56,139 nt of DNA, taken from NCBI GenBank assembly GCA_946407895.1, contig CAMJQA010000017.1, positions 1-56,139 of the forward strand. The letters run 5' to 3'. Source of the DNA: an uncultured Prevotellaceae bacterium. Lineage in GTDB: Bacteria; Bacteroidota; Bacteroidia; Bacteroidales; Bacteroidaceae. Below, one piece after another: positions 42,443 to 52,600 of this stretch (the first letter of the stretch is position 1; each line of letters begins with the position of its first letter). A model generated the notes under the pieces. It saw nothing but the letters and a program-made list of their open reading frames with translations, was not told where the DNA came from and searched no databases. The translations under genes and the position numbers were made by a program.

Positions 42443-43691
42443 GAAACTCTTCTTCATGCTACTGCTCTTGCTTGGAGCAGTAGCATGCTCTAAAAATCCT
42501 CGAACGAATGTACTTCATTCGCTTTCTGAGTCACAAACAAACGAATCAGATATTAGGATTTGTACAGATAGTATTATAGATTTGGCAACGGACCGGCAGG
42601 AGGAATGCAAGACCATAAGAATTCCCCACAAAGACAGAGAGTCATGCTTAGACACAATAGTTTCTTCATACACATTTGTGCCACTTCAGACCAAGGAAAA
42701 CTGCGTAGTAGGGCAGATAGAGAAAATCATAGTGTGCCCAAACTGCTTCTGCATATTAGACCGAGACAACAGAAATGTTTTCCTTTTTGAATTAGACGGG
42801 ACATTCCGCTGTAAGTTGGGCGAAAAGGGACATGGCCCAGGCGAACACCTGGATGCCTGGAACATAGCCTATGACAACGAGAAGAAAGAGATTATCCTGC
42901 TCGACTTGGAAGGCAGGAAACTCATGCATTATGACTTGGACGGGAAGTTGCAGCATGTAGAATCAATATATTATCTCTTCACAGCCCTGGAGTATCAAAA
43001 GGATAATATGATTCTATATACAGGAACATCATATAATGACTTTTCGGACATCCTGGATTTAAGTCAGTTAGTCATTGCTGACAGGAAACAAGTCCCCAGG
43101 GCTGTCGGCTTCAGGACATTCGAAAAAGCTCGCAATGAATTTTCCTTTTCCAGCCGAATGCAAAAAGTGGGAGATGAGGTCATCTATGATGACATGCTTT
43201 CAGATACCTTATGGAGCATCACAGGAAAGAGGAAATACCCTCTCGTTGCAATAAGTTTTGACAAATCTTCCCGTTTCACTAAAGAAGACAAGCAACACAT
43301 TTCTGACCGCATCTTCCACGATCGCGAGAATCGTTTCGGTTCCATTAATAATTGGCGTATTTCATCAAACTATATTTCCTTGTTAGTCAGAACGCCTGAT
43401 TCAGGACGGAGGCTTTTCAACGTTCTTTATAGCAGAAAGAGCGGCAAATGTAGAGTCTTCGGCAACAACATAGGCCAAAAACGCCTGGGCGACTACCTCA
43501 TGTCGGCTGCTTTTGATGGAGTATATGACAGCAACTCCTTTATTCGGATTGTGGAGCCAATGGACATAATGAGATATAAAGAGAATAAGCGATTGAATAT
43601 AGAATTGGACCAGAAAGAGCAGGAGATGCTTGAAAGCCTGACGCTTGAAGACAATCCGGTTCTTATGATTGCCCGGCTAACCGATTTTTAG
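42435..43691 (+). CDS. 6-bladed beta-propeller lipoprotein
   Basis: 418 residues, lipobox GAVACS. After a ~65-residue linker, the SYTFVPLQTKENCVVGQIEKI, FLFELDGTFRCKLGEKGHGPGEH and LMHYDLDGKL blades match the NHL-like 6-bladed propeller family of Bacteroidetes. Such proteins are surface- or periplasm-exposed; ligands are unknown. The gene is clearly AT-richer than its neighbours, a hint of recent acquisition. It shares its promoter type with the downstream TlpA-like gene and is translated after an overlapping 11-residue peptide. Confidence 0.8.
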   Translation: MDKKLFFMLLLLLGAVACSKNPRTNVLHSLSESQTNESDIRICTDSIIDLATDRQEECKTIRIPHKDRESCLDTIVSSYTFVPLQTKENCVVGQIEKIIVCPNCFCILDRDNRNVFLFELDGTFRCKLGEKGHGPGEHLDAWNIAYDNEKKEIILLDLEGRKLMHYDLDGKLQHVESIYYLFTALEYQKDNMILYTGTSYNDFSDILDLSQLVIADRKQVPRAVGFRTFEKARNEFSFSSRMQKVGDEVIYDDMLSDTLWSITGKRKYPLVAISFDKSSRFTKEDKQHISDRIFHDRENRFGSINNWRISSNYISLLVRTPDSGRRLFNVLYSRKSGKCRVFGNNIGQKRLGDYLMSAAFDGVYDSNSFIRIVEPMDIMRYKENKRLNIELDQKEQEMLESLTLEDNPVLMIARLTDF

Positions 43692-43761
43692 AGTACATTA
43701 TTATGAAATGGAAATATTGCGAATTTCTGTTAATTGGTGGGATTATATTATTTAGCCTATA

Positions 43762-43857
43762 TGTATATTTATGCATTAAAAACAATAAAATTTTGAAAAA
43801 TCATACTTTTGTATGATATGCAAAATTTGGCAGGAATAAATAAATGTCGTAACTTTG
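43762..43857 (+). promoter_or_regulatory. Promoter region of the TlpA-like gene (shared type, copy 2)
   Basis: TTTG (43826-43829), 20 bases, TAACTTTG (43850-43857). The upstream block repeats 42281-42347 almost exactly and includes CATAC-TTTT-GTATG, a perfect 5-bp inverted repeat. Confidence 0.75.
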
Positions 43858-43897
43858 TAACCGATTTGCGATTTAAAAACTAACACAAGATACGGCT

Positions 43898-46294
43898 ATG
43901 ACGACAAAAATAAAAACGGTAGTCGCTGCCTCGCTGTTGTTATTCTCCGCACTTGCCGCACAGGCAAAGACTGTTGTGTGGGACCATCCCTCCACCGAAG
44001 AGAACAGTGAGATAGAAGGCTTCTTCAGCCCCCTGCTGGAGGTTACGCGGGTGGAGTTTGACAAAGCCGAGACGCGCCTTTTCCTTCATCTTGCCAACCG
44101 GCCGGAGAGTCGGGTGAAAATCAGTTCGGCATCGTACCTGCTTGCCGACGGCAAACAATATGCCTTCAAGAGCCTGGACGGTATGGAACTGGACAAGGAG
44201 ACCTACCTGACCGACCACGGTGTGGCAGACGTGGTGCTTCACTTCGAGCCGCTGCCAGCCGGCACAAAGCGCTTCGACTTTTCCGAAGGCGACTCCGACG
44301 GGGCCTGGAAACTGCTGGGCATCGAGGATGCCAGGACGAGGGCCTCGAGGCTCTTTCCCTCAGCCTGGCGCAACGTAGAGACGGGCAACTGGGACATCGG
44401 CTTCTACGACGACTTTGCCATCTACGACTGCCAGTTCTGGAACTACAAGCGGCGCGAGCAGAAGGGCGATACATACACCATCACCCTTGAGAACGGCAGC
44501 CAGGAAGTGGTGGTCCGTGTGGGCAAGAACAAGAAGGGCCTGCGCAACATGGACATCAACGGTAAGGCAGGCAAGTTCGGTCTCATCGGCTCCATCACCC
44601 TGCCCGACTATCCGCAAAAGGACACGCGCCAGGGCTTCAAGGACACGCACTATCAGACGGACACCGTCACATTGGTTGGCTGGCTGAAGGACATGCCCAA
44701 ACGGATGAAGGACGAGGGAGACGAGTACAAGGTTTCTGTTTACGACAACCTCTTCAACGTTAATCCGAATGAAAGCTATGCCAAGATGGACTCGCTGGGC
44801 CGCTTCGTGATGAAGATTCCTATGCTAAACACGTCCGAGGTGTATTTCGACTGGAAACGCACCTACATCCGCACCCTCTTCGAGCCAGGCGAGACGTATT
44901 TCCTGCTCTACGACTTCAAGGGCGGACGCAAACTCTTTATGGGCAAGGACTGCAGGCTGCAGAACGAGACGCTGTCCCATCCGATGGCATGGGTGCAAGC
45001 CTATCCCAGGGAAAAAGACATGGACAGGGAGGCATCCCTCAGCTTCGTGGCCGAGGCGAAAGCGAGCAAGGCCGACGCTATGAACATGCTGCAATCGCTC
45101 GTCGCGCAGCACCCCAACATATCCGACCGCTACATCAACTCCCTGACCATCAACTACAACGCCAACGAGGGCAAGTCCATCATGCAGGGACGCTACTCCA
45201 TGAAGGAGGTTCCCGCCGAAATGCTCGACTATGTGAACCGGCAGCACTGGCAGCAGCCTCCCCGCCCATATACGCTTTGCCGCGAGTTCCGGACATTCAT
45301 GAGAGACTACATCTATCAGCTTGTGGCCGACCGCTATTACGTCTCAGCGGGTAGAGCCCACATCAGTCTGGAACAGGAAATGTATCCGTCCATCCTTCGC
45401 AAATACAGAGATGCCGGCAGGCTTCAGATTACCGACGAGGAACTGGCCCTCATGGATGCATACGCCAATGGGTACAAGAAGTATTGCGTCACAAACCCAG
45501 AAGACGCAGAACATGCAAAGGCCAGCGAAGCGTTCTTCGCATCAGACCTTGTCAAGCAGTTCCACCAGCTTTACAATCGCGCAGACATCAAGAAGATTCT
45601 CACGGACGAACGCCCTTTGCTTGGTATCTATCAACAACTCAGCATCCTCGACTCCATCGGTTGCGACCAGGACCTGCGCGACATCGCCGTTGCCAGCAAG
45701 ATATCTGAAACCATCGACCAAAACCGTCAGCCTCTGTCGGACTTTGTGATGCAATACATCCAGGAAAACGTCCAACTGCCTGCCGCCAGGGACCACCTAA
45801 ATGCACAGCAGGAGAAGTTCCTGGCCATTCAGCGCCGCGACATCTCGAAGTCGTCGAGCCTGAAGAAGGCCGAGGACGTGGCAGACATGAGCGACGGCGA
45901 GAAGATTCTGCAGAAACTCATAGAGCCCTACAGGGGGAAGCTGATACTGCTCGACATCTGGGGTACCTGGTGCGGCCCGTGCAAGGAAGCACTCTCGCAC
46001 AGCCAGAAGGAATACGAGCGACTGAAGGAATACGACCTCGTCTTTCTCTACCTTGCCAACAACAGCAGCGACGAGGCCTGGAAGAACGTCATCAAGGAGT
46101 ATGAAGTGACGGGCGACAACGTAGTTCACTACAACCTGCCCAGGGCACAGCAAAATGCCGTAGAAAACTTCCTCCAGGTTCATGCCTTCCCCACCTACAA
46201 GCTCATCGACCGCAACGGCAACGTCCTCGATGTAAACGCCGATCCCCGCAACCTCGATGGGCTGGCACGCCTGCTGGAGAGCATGAAGCAATAA
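43898..46294 (+). CDS. TlpA-like thioredoxin-domain protein with large N-terminal region
   Basis: 798 residues, signal peptide MTTKIKTVVAASLLLFSALAAQA. The last ~150 residues form a thioredoxin-like domain with W-C-G-P-C at 691-695 and a cis-proline in HAFPTYKLID, typical of periplasmic TlpA/ResA disulfide reductases. The first ~640 residues are beta-rich (~1-330), then helical, without a family that I recognise; relatives are annotated as TlpA family proteins in Bacteroidetes. It probably reduces disulfides or peroxidised substrates in the periplasm. Its promoter closely matches that of the propeller gene upstream, so the pair is presumably co-regulated. Confidence 0.82.
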   Translation: MTTKIKTVVAASLLLFSALAAQAKTVVWDHPSTEENSEIEGFFSPLLEVTRVEFDKAETRLFLHLANRPESRVKISSASYLLADGKQYAFKSLDGMELDKETYLTDHGVADVVLHFEPLPAGTKRFDFSEGDSDGAWKLLGIEDARTRASRLFPSAWRNVETGNWDIGFYDDFAIYDCQFWNYKRREQKGDTYTITLENGSQEVVVRVGKNKKGLRNMDINGKAGKFGLIGSITLPDYPQKDTRQGFKDTHYQTDTVTLVGWLKDMPKRMKDEGDEYKVSVYDNLFNVNPNESYAKMDSLGRFVMKIPMLNTSEVYFDWKRTYIRTLFEPGETYFLLYDFKGGRKLFMGKDCRLQNETLSHPMAWVQAYPREKDMDREASLSFVAEAKASKADAMNMLQSLVAQHPNISDRYINSLTINYNANEGKSIMQGRYSMKEVPAEMLDYVNRQHWQQPPRPYTLCREFRTFMRDYIYQLVADRYYVSAGRAHISLEQEMYPSILRKYRDAGRLQITDEELALMDAYANGYKKYCVTNPEDAEHAKASEAFFASDLVKQFHQLYNRADIKKILTDERPLLGIYQQLSILDSIGCDQDLRDIAVASKISETIDQNRQPLSDFVMQYIQENVQLPAARDHLNAQQEKFLAIQRRDISKSSSLKKAEDVADMSDGEKILQKLIEPYRGKLILLDIWGTWCGPCKEALSHSQKEYERLKEYDLVFLYLANNSSDEAWKNVIKEYEVTGDNVVHYNLPRAQQNAVENFLQVHAFPTYKLIDRNGNVLDVNADPRNLDGLARLLESMKQ

Positions 46295-46308
46295 ACCCAA
46301 ATCGGTCA
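46294..46308. other. Solitary MITE-end-like sequence
   Basis: AACCCAAATCGGTCA, 14 of 15 bases identical to the terminal repeat at 27592. It overlaps the last base of the TlpA-like stop codon. No partner end was found in the following 500 bases. Confidence 0.35.
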
Positions 46309-46320
46309 GGGCAAGACACA

Positions 46321-46340
46321 GTTTAGCGCAGTTTAGCGCA
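46321..46340. repeat. Tandem 10-mer GTTTAGCGCA x2
   Basis: Two perfect copies back to back, 20 bases before a TACCTTTG box (46360-46367). Could be an operator; nothing else supports it. Confidence 0.5.
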
Positions 46341-46359
46341 TCGCGCCAAAAAGCTGTCG

Positions 46360-46367
46360 TACCTTTG
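46360..46367 (+). promoter_or_regulatory. -7 box in the interval before the efflux operon
   Basis: TACCTTTG without a visible -33 partner. It would transcribe the small frame at 46551-46685. Confidence 0.4.
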
Positions 46368-46550
46368 CACTGTCAAAACAAAAAGAACGCGAAAAGGGCG
46401 GTAAATTTATCTAAACCCGGGTGTAAATTTTACTAGACCCGCCTCGCGTAAAAAAAAGACGCTTTAACCCAGACCCAAAGCCTCCGAGGGCCGCTCTGGC
46501 ACGACGATGAAACGTTTAACGTGCCGAGTTCGTGGGGGGCAAAAAGAAAA

Positions 46551-46685
46551 ATGATGCAGATTAAGGCAATAGAAACTCAGATGTACGACCTGAAGACCCA
46601 GCAGAGACGCAACCCTCGCGCCACGGTTATTCACTATTGTATATACTGGCTGTTGAAACAAACAATCACCCCCCCAATAGCCTAA
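46551..46685 (+). CDS. Possible 44-residue peptide
   Basis: A short frame (begins MMQIKAIETQMYDLKTQQRR) in the 526-base interval between the TlpA-like gene and the efflux operon, downstream of a TACCTTTG box. I do not recognise it. It may be a chance frame or the degraded end of a gene. The rest of the interval holds only the 10-mer repeat and the efflux promoter. Confidence 0.2.
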   Translation: MMQIKAIETQMYDLKTQQRRNPRATVIHYCIYWLLKQTITPPIA

Positions 46686-46753
46686 CGGTTGGTTTAAATT
46701 ACTAAGAATAAAAGTTAAAAATGCGGGGTGTTTACTTTTTTGGGGCCTTGATT

Positions 46754-46785
46754 CTTGCAGGAGAGGAGGAAAACCCATAATTTTG
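46754..46785 (+). promoter_or_regulatory. Promoter of the RND efflux operon
   Basis: CTTG (46754-46757), 20 bases, TAATTTTG (46778-46785), 35 bases before the ATG of the TolC-like gene. Confidence 0.6.
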
Positions 46786-46820
46786 TAGCCCCGTGTTATT
46801 GCAAACAGGGAAAATGAGGC

Positions 46821-48287
46821 ATGAGATACAAGGCATTCATCATATTATTGCTGTCCTCGTGGGGGCTGGCTGCAGCCCAGCCGCGGCTGACGCTGCCGGA
46901 CGTGATAGGCATGGCCCAGGAGCGTTCGTACGACGCCATGGTGGCGCGTCTGAGCTTCATGAGCCACTACTGGAGCTACCGCTCATTCCGCGCCGAGCTG
47001 CTGCCCTCGGTAAACCTGTCGGGCGGCCTGCTGCAGTTCAACCGCTCGATGGTGGAGGCCCGCAACTACGAGGACGGCCGCATATCGTACGTGAAGAACA
47101 ACTCTATGACGAACAGCCTGGCCCTCTCGCTGGACCAGAACATAGCGCCGCTGGGCGGACGCCTCTCGCTGCAGTCTTACCTGTACAGGCTTGACCAGTT
47201 CAGCTACGACTCGAAGATATACAACTCGCAGCCCCTGCGCCTGAGCTATACGCAGCCGCTGAGGGCCTACAACAGCCTGAAGTGGCAGAAGCGGACCGAG
47301 CCCCTGCGCTACGAGCAGGCAAAGCGGGCCTATCTGGAGGCTATGGAGGGCGTGACGTTGAGGACGGTGCAGCTGTTCTTCAGCGTGCTCTCGGCGCAGT
47401 CCGACTACCAGCAGAGCCAGGCTACGCTGAAGGACAGGGAACACCTGTTCGGAATAGCACGCAAGCGGCACGAGCTGGGCACGGTGACGAAGAGCGAGAT
47501 ACTGCAGCTGGAACTGTCGCTGCTGAACGCACAGGTGGAGGTGAACAGCCACCGGCTAACGCTGGACGACCAGCTCTTCAAGCTGTTCTCATACCTGCGC
47601 ATGACGGACTACCAGGGCGTGGAGCTGATACCCCCATATACAGTGCCCGACCTGGTGGTGAACACTGACGAGGTGGTGAGCCGCGCCCTGACGAACAGCA
47701 CGCACAACCTGCAGCAACAGGTGACCCTGCTGGAAGCACAGAAGCTGGTGGCGCAGGCCAAGGCAAACAAGGGCCTGCAGATGCAGCTGAACGGCGAGCT
47801 GGCACTGAACCAGACGGCCGACAACTTTGCCGACGCATACCGCCACATGCGGGACAATGAGATTGTGGGGCTGACCCTGTCGCTCCCCATCTTCGACTGG
47901 GGCGTGAGCCGCGGACGCGTGAAGATGGCGCAGGCCGACCTAGAGGTGACGAAGACGCAGCTGGAGCAGGCCCACGAGGCTTACGTGCAGGACCTGCGCA
48001 CCAGCGTGATGCAGTTCAACATGCAGGCCACCCAGTGCCGCAATGCACAGCGGGCCCAGGACATTGCCGACGAGCGATACGACATCATGCGCCGGCGCTT
48101 CGAGGCAGGCGGCGTATCGGTGACGGACCTAAACACGGCCCAGCAGGAGCAGGAACGGGCCAGGGCGCAGTACATCGGTCAGCTGAAGACGTTCTGGAGC
48201 GGCTACTACGCCCTGCGCCAGGCCACGCTATATGACTGGATAAGGCAGTGCGACCTCAGTGCCGACTTCGAGGAGATTGTGAAATGA
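46821..48287 (+). CDS. TolC family outer-membrane efflux protein
   Basis: 488 residues with signal peptide (MRYKAFIILLLSSWGLAAAQ). Two outer-membrane-efflux repeats with long helices: LRLSYTQPLRAYNSLKWQKRTEPLRYEQAKRAYLEA and, in the second half, GLTLSLPIFDWGVSRGRVKMAQADLEVTKTQLEQ. Trimeric TolC channels carry substrates from the periplasmic pump through the outer membrane. First gene of a four-gene operon. The 167-base gap to the adaptor gene is filled by heptamers and the structured dispersed repeat. Confidence 0.92.
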   Translation: MRYKAFIILLLSSWGLAAAQPRLTLPDVIGMAQERSYDAMVARLSFMSHYWSYRSFRAELLPSVNLSGGLLQFNRSMVEARNYEDGRISYVKNNSMTNSLALSLDQNIAPLGGRLSLQSYLYRLDQFSYDSKIYNSQPLRLSYTQPLRAYNSLKWQKRTEPLRYEQAKRAYLEAMEGVTLRTVQLFFSVLSAQSDYQQSQATLKDREHLFGIARKRHELGTVTKSEILQLELSLLNAQVEVNSHRLTLDDQLFKLFSYLRMTDYQGVELIPPYTVPDLVVNTDEVVSRALTNSTHNLQQQVTLLEAQKLVAQAKANKGLQMQLNGELALNQTADNFADAYRHMRDNEIVGLTLSLPIFDWGVSRGRVKMAQADLEVTKTQLEQAHEAYVQDLRTSVMQFNMQATQCRNAQRAQDIADERYDIMRRRFEAGGVSVTDLNTAQQEQERARAQYIGQLKTFWSGYYALRQATLYDWIRQCDLSADFEEIVK

Positions 48288-48303
48288 GACTGGCCCAGAG
48301 GGC

Positions 48304-48352
48304 GTTCAAGGTTCAAGGTTCAAAGTTCAAGGTTCAAAGTTCAAGGTTCAAG
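48304..48352. repeat. Heptamer array (GTTCAAR)7
   Basis: Seven consecutive 7-base units GTTCAAG/GTTCAAA leading directly into the structured dispersed repeat. A four-unit version precedes the copy at 49561. Confidence 0.9.
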
Positions 48353-48425
48353 GCTGCGAGTAAGCGAGAGGAGAGTGATGCTCGCATCAGCTATCCCGAG
48401 CGTGAGCAGGCTCGACCGAAGGTCA
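48353..48425 (+). repeat. Structured dispersed repeat, copy 2
   Basis: GCTGCGAGTAAGCGAGAG, variable hairpin TGATGC-TC-GCATCA, CGAGCGTGAGCAGGCTCG, GACC-GAA-GGTC. It lies in the untranslated gap between the TolC-like and adaptor genes and is therefore part of the operon mRNA. Confidence 0.85.
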
Positions 48426-48454
48426 AGGTTTAAAAAGGTTCAAAAGATTCAACA

Positions 48455-49531
48455 ATGAACAGTAAGTATATTTTTCTTTTTGGCATTGCGCTGTGCCTGG
48501 CCTCCTGCCACAAGGAGAAAGGTCAGGAGGAGGGCGCTGACATGGAGAAGCGCGAGCAGATGATGAGTGAGACATACGTGGACACGATGACCCTGCACAT
48601 GCAGCCCTTCGACAAGCAGACGGTGTGCAACGGACGGTTGCGCGCCAGGGCCAAGAGCGAGCTGACCTTTGCCGGGCAGGGCATCGTCAGCGACATCCGC
48701 GTAAAGGAGGGTCAATACGTGCGCAAGGGTGCACTCATTGCCTCGCTGGACAAGACAGAGCGTACGCGCGAGGTGGAGAAGGCCGAGCACGAGCTGGAAC
48801 GCGCACGGGTGGAACTGACTGACAAGCTGATAGGGCTGGGCTATGAGGCCGACCTGAAGAACGTGCCCGAGGACGTGATGAAGCGGGCCGAGGTGACCTC
48901 GGGCTACTACTCGGCACGCTATCAGCTGCAGTCGGCACGCACAGCACTGGAGGAATGCGACCTGCACGCCCCCTTCAGCGGTCGCGTAGCCAGCCTGGAG
49001 GCCAAGCCCTGGCAGCGGGCCGAGAAGGTGTGCACCCTGGTGGACGACTCTCAGTTCGAGGTGGAGTTCAGCATCCTGGAGGCTGAACTGGCTCATGTGG
49101 CCAAGGGGCAGCGTGTAAGGGTGTCGCCCTACGTGGATGACAGCCTGTCGTGCACGGGCACGGTGACTGAGATTAACCCGATGGTTGACGAGAAGGGCCT
49201 CATCAAGGTGACGGCCACAGTAGAAGGCGGCAGGCAGGGGCGCACGGATCTGCTGGACGGCATGAACGTGCGCGTCGTGGCTGAGCAGCGCTTGAGCCGT
49301 ATGTTTGTGGTGCCCAAGGATGCCGTGGTGGAACGCGACGGGTTTCATGTCATCTTCCGCTATCAGGACGGCAGGGCCGTATGGACCTACGTCGACGTAG
49401 TGTATTCCAACATCAACTCGTTCGCCATCACCGGCAGCAAGCGCAAGGAGACAACCATCAGCGAGGGAGACATCGTCATTACCTCGGGCAACCTGAACCT
49501 GGCTGACGGCACGGAGGTGAAGGTGATGTAG
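48455..49531 (+). CDS. RND efflux periplasmic adaptor (membrane-fusion protein)
   Basis: 358 residues, lipobox CLASCH. The lipoyl/barrel-sandwich half (GQGIVSDIRVKEGQYVRKGALIASLD), a helical hairpin (TREVEKAEHELERARVELTDKLIGL), the second lipoyl half (CDLHAPFSGRVASLEAKPW) and the beta-barrel region (VEFSILEAELAHVAKGQRVRV) follow in order. It bridges the inner-membrane RND pump and the TolC channel. It is flanked on both sides by copies of the structured repeat. Confidence 0.92.
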   Translation: MNSKYIFLFGIALCLASCHKEKGQEEGADMEKREQMMSETYVDTMTLHMQPFDKQTVCNGRLRARAKSELTFAGQGIVSDIRVKEGQYVRKGALIASLDKTERTREVEKAEHELERARVELTDKLIGLGYEADLKNVPEDVMKRAEVTSGYYSARYQLQSARTALEECDLHAPFSGRVASLEAKPWQRAEKVCTLVDDSQFEVEFSILEAELAHVAKGQRVRVSPYVDDSLSCTGTVTEINPMVDEKGLIKVTATVEGGRQGRTDLLDGMNVRVVAEQRLSRMFVVPKDAVVERDGFHVIFRYQDGRAVWTYVDVVYSNINSFAITGSKRKETTISEGDIVITSGNLNLADGTEVKVM

Positions 49532-49533
49532 GT

Positions 49534-49632
49534 TCAAGGTTTAAAGTTCAAGGTTCAAGGCTGCGAGTAAGCGAGGGTAGAGCGGAATCGGTTCCGGCTA
49601 TGCCGAGCGTGAGCAGGCTCGACCGAAGGTCA
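49534..49632 (+). repeat. Heptamers plus structured dispersed repeat, copy 3
   Basis: Four 7-base units (GTTCAAG/GTTTAAA, 49534-49561) and then GCTGCGAGTAAGCGAGGG, variable hairpin CGGAA-TCGG-TTCCG, CCGAGCGTGAGCAGGCTCG, GACC-GAA-GGTC. It fills the gap between the adaptor gene and the first permease gene. Confidence 0.85.
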
Positions 49633-49643
49633 AAGTTCAAGGG

Positions 49644-52600
49644 ATGCTGAATAGAATCATAGAGAGACCCATAGCCGTGACGATGTGCATCATCGCCCTG
49701 GCCGTCATGGGGTTGCTGGCCCTGCGATACATACCCGTATCGCTGATGCCCGACATAGACATTCCGCAGATAACCGTGCAGACGAGCATGCCGGGCTACT
49801 CGGCGCGCGAGATAGAGCATGACGTCATATCGCCGCTGAGGGGGCGGCTGATGCAGGTGGCGGGCGTGAAGGACCTGCGCAGCGAGGCGCGCATGGATGC
49901 GGGCAGCGTGGTGATGACCTTTGAGCCGGGCAGCAACATAGACCTGCTCTTCATAGAGGTGAACGAGAAGATAGACCGCGCCATGAACGCCATGCCAAAG
50001 GACATGGAGCGGCCCAAGGTGATGAAGGCCAGCGCAATGGACATTCCGGCCTTCTACCTGGATGTATATCTGAAGGATTCGGGCGAGGGGGGCACGTCGC
50101 TGCGCTTCGCCCAGCTGGGACGCTTTGCACGGGGCGTGGTGTGCAAGCGCATTGAGCAACTGCCGCAGACGGCCATGGTGGACATCAGCGGTACGGTGGG
50201 CACGGAGATTGACTGCATACCCGACTATGAGAAGCTGCGCGCCCTGGGCCTGACGGTGAACGACATAGAGGCGGCCATACGGCGCAACAACATCACCCTG
50301 GAGGCGCTGAGCGTGGTGGACGGCCTGTACAGGTACAACATACACTTCGACTCGCAACTGCTTACCCGCGACGACATAGCCGACATCTACCTGAACCACC
50401 AGGGACGGCTGCTGCAGCTGAAGGACGTGTGCCGCATAGAGGAACGCGTGGCACAGCGCAACGGACTGGTGCGCCATCAGCGTACTGATTGCGTAACAAT
50501 GGCTATCATAAAGCAGAACGACGCCCAGATGAAGGACCTGCAGAAGAGCATGGACGAGCTGCTGGAAGACCTGCGACGCGAATACCCCGACATCTGCTTT
50601 GAGCTGACGCGGGACCAGACGCGCCTGCTCTCCTATACGATATCCAACCTGGAGGGCAATCTCTACGTAGGTGCCCTGCTGGCCTGCCTCATCCTGTTCC
50701 TGTTCATGAGGCAGTGGCGGCTGTCGCTGCTCATCGTACTCTCCATTCCCCTGTCCCTCATCCTCACGCTGCTCTGCTTCTACCTGCTGGGCATCTCGCT
50801 GAACATTATCTCCCTGTCGGGCCTGATACTGGGAGTGGGCATGATCGTGGATAACTCCATCATCGTCATAGACAACGTGATGCAGCGCTGGCGGGGCGGG
50901 CTGTCGCTGAAGGAGGCTGTGGTAAGGGGCACGGCCGAGGTGTTCACCCCCATGCTGAGTTCGGTACTTACCACCTGCTCGGTATTCATACCGCTCATCT
51001 TCCTGAGCGGCATGGCCGGCGCCCTGTTCTACGACCAGGCGATGGGCGTTACGATAGCCCTCTTCGCCTCGCTGCTGGTGGCCTCGGCCGTCATACCCGT
51101 CTATTTCTACAACATGTATCGCCGGCACAGCGACGGGGCCCAGCCACGTGAGGTGCCGCAGACTGACAGCCGGTGGGAGGAACGGTGGCTGGTGCGCCCC
51201 TACGAGTGGGTTATGGACCGCGTGCTGCGCCATGCGGGCAAGTGCCTGCTGCTATTCCTGTGCATCATACCGGCCACCATATATATACTGAAGGTGATTG
51301 AGAAGGAACGCATGCCGCACGTGAGGCAGAGCGACACGCTGATGACCATCGACTGGAACGACGGCATATCGACGCAGGAGAACGACCGGCGCGTGGGGCT
51401 GCTGATGAAGGAGCTGGGCGATGCGGTGAAGACCAGCACCTCGATGATTGGCACACAGGAGTTCCTGCTGCCCCACACGAAGGACATCACGGCCTCGGAA
51501 GCCGTGGTTTACATGCAGGTACACTCGGAGGACGAGCTGGACGAGACGAAGCGGAAGATTACGGCCAGCCTGGAGCAGCACTACCCCAGGGCCTCCGTGG
51601 AATTCGGCGAGCCGGGGAATATATACGACCTGATCTTCACCACCGACGAGACCGACCTGGAGATACACCTGCAGGACGCAGACGGGCGGCGGCCCGAGGT
51701 GCTGGCCGCGCGCCAGTTCACCGACACCCTGCGTGCCCACTTCCCCGGCATAACGCTGATGCCCGTAGTGACGGAGACGAACATACGGTACGTGGCCGAC
51801 ACGGAACAGATGGCCGTATATAAAGTGAGCTACGAAGCCCTCTACGCCCGGATGAAGGAGCTGCTGAGCCGCAACCGCATCTTCGACATCAACGACGGAG
51901 CACAGTCGGTGCCCGTAGTCATCGGCGTCAGGGAGAAGGACAGCCGGCGCCTGATGGCCGGAACCGTGCGGAACACCGACGGCACGGAGATTCCCCTCTC
52001 CTACCTGGTACGCGAACAGCAGGGCGAGGACTTCAAGCACCTGCAGGCCGGAGGCGGCGGCGAGTACTACAGCATCGGCCTGAATGCCGGCGACAGGGAG
52101 GTGGAGCGCGTGATGGACTTTGTGCACGACTACGTCCACCGCCCTCAGAGCCAGCTGTCGGCCTCCCTGGCGGGCAGCTACTTCTCCAGCCGCCGCATGA
52201 TAGGCGAGCTGTCGCTGGTGCTCAGCGTGGCCCTGGCCCTGCTGTACTTCATCCTGGCTGCGCAGTTCGAGAGCTTCATCCAGCCCTTCATCATCCTGCT
52301 GGAGATGGTGGTTGACGTATTCTGCGTCGTGCTGGTCCTGTGGCTGCTGGGCGAGACGCTGAACGTAATGTCGATGATAGGGCTCATCGTCATGAGCGGC
52401 ATCATCATCAACGACTCCATCCTGAAGGTGGATACCATCAACCGGCGGCGGCGGGAGGGGATGCCCCTGCTGCAGGCCATCATAGAGGCGGGGCACAGCA
52501 GGCTCCGGCCCATCGTCATGACGTCGCTGACCACCATACTGGCCCTGCTGCCCTTCCTGCAGCGTAGCGATATGGGGTCGGCCCTGCAATACCCGCTCTC

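Noticed and set aside
49548..51233. 561-codon minus-strand frame
   Set aside because: Antisense of RND permease 1, same shadow composition.
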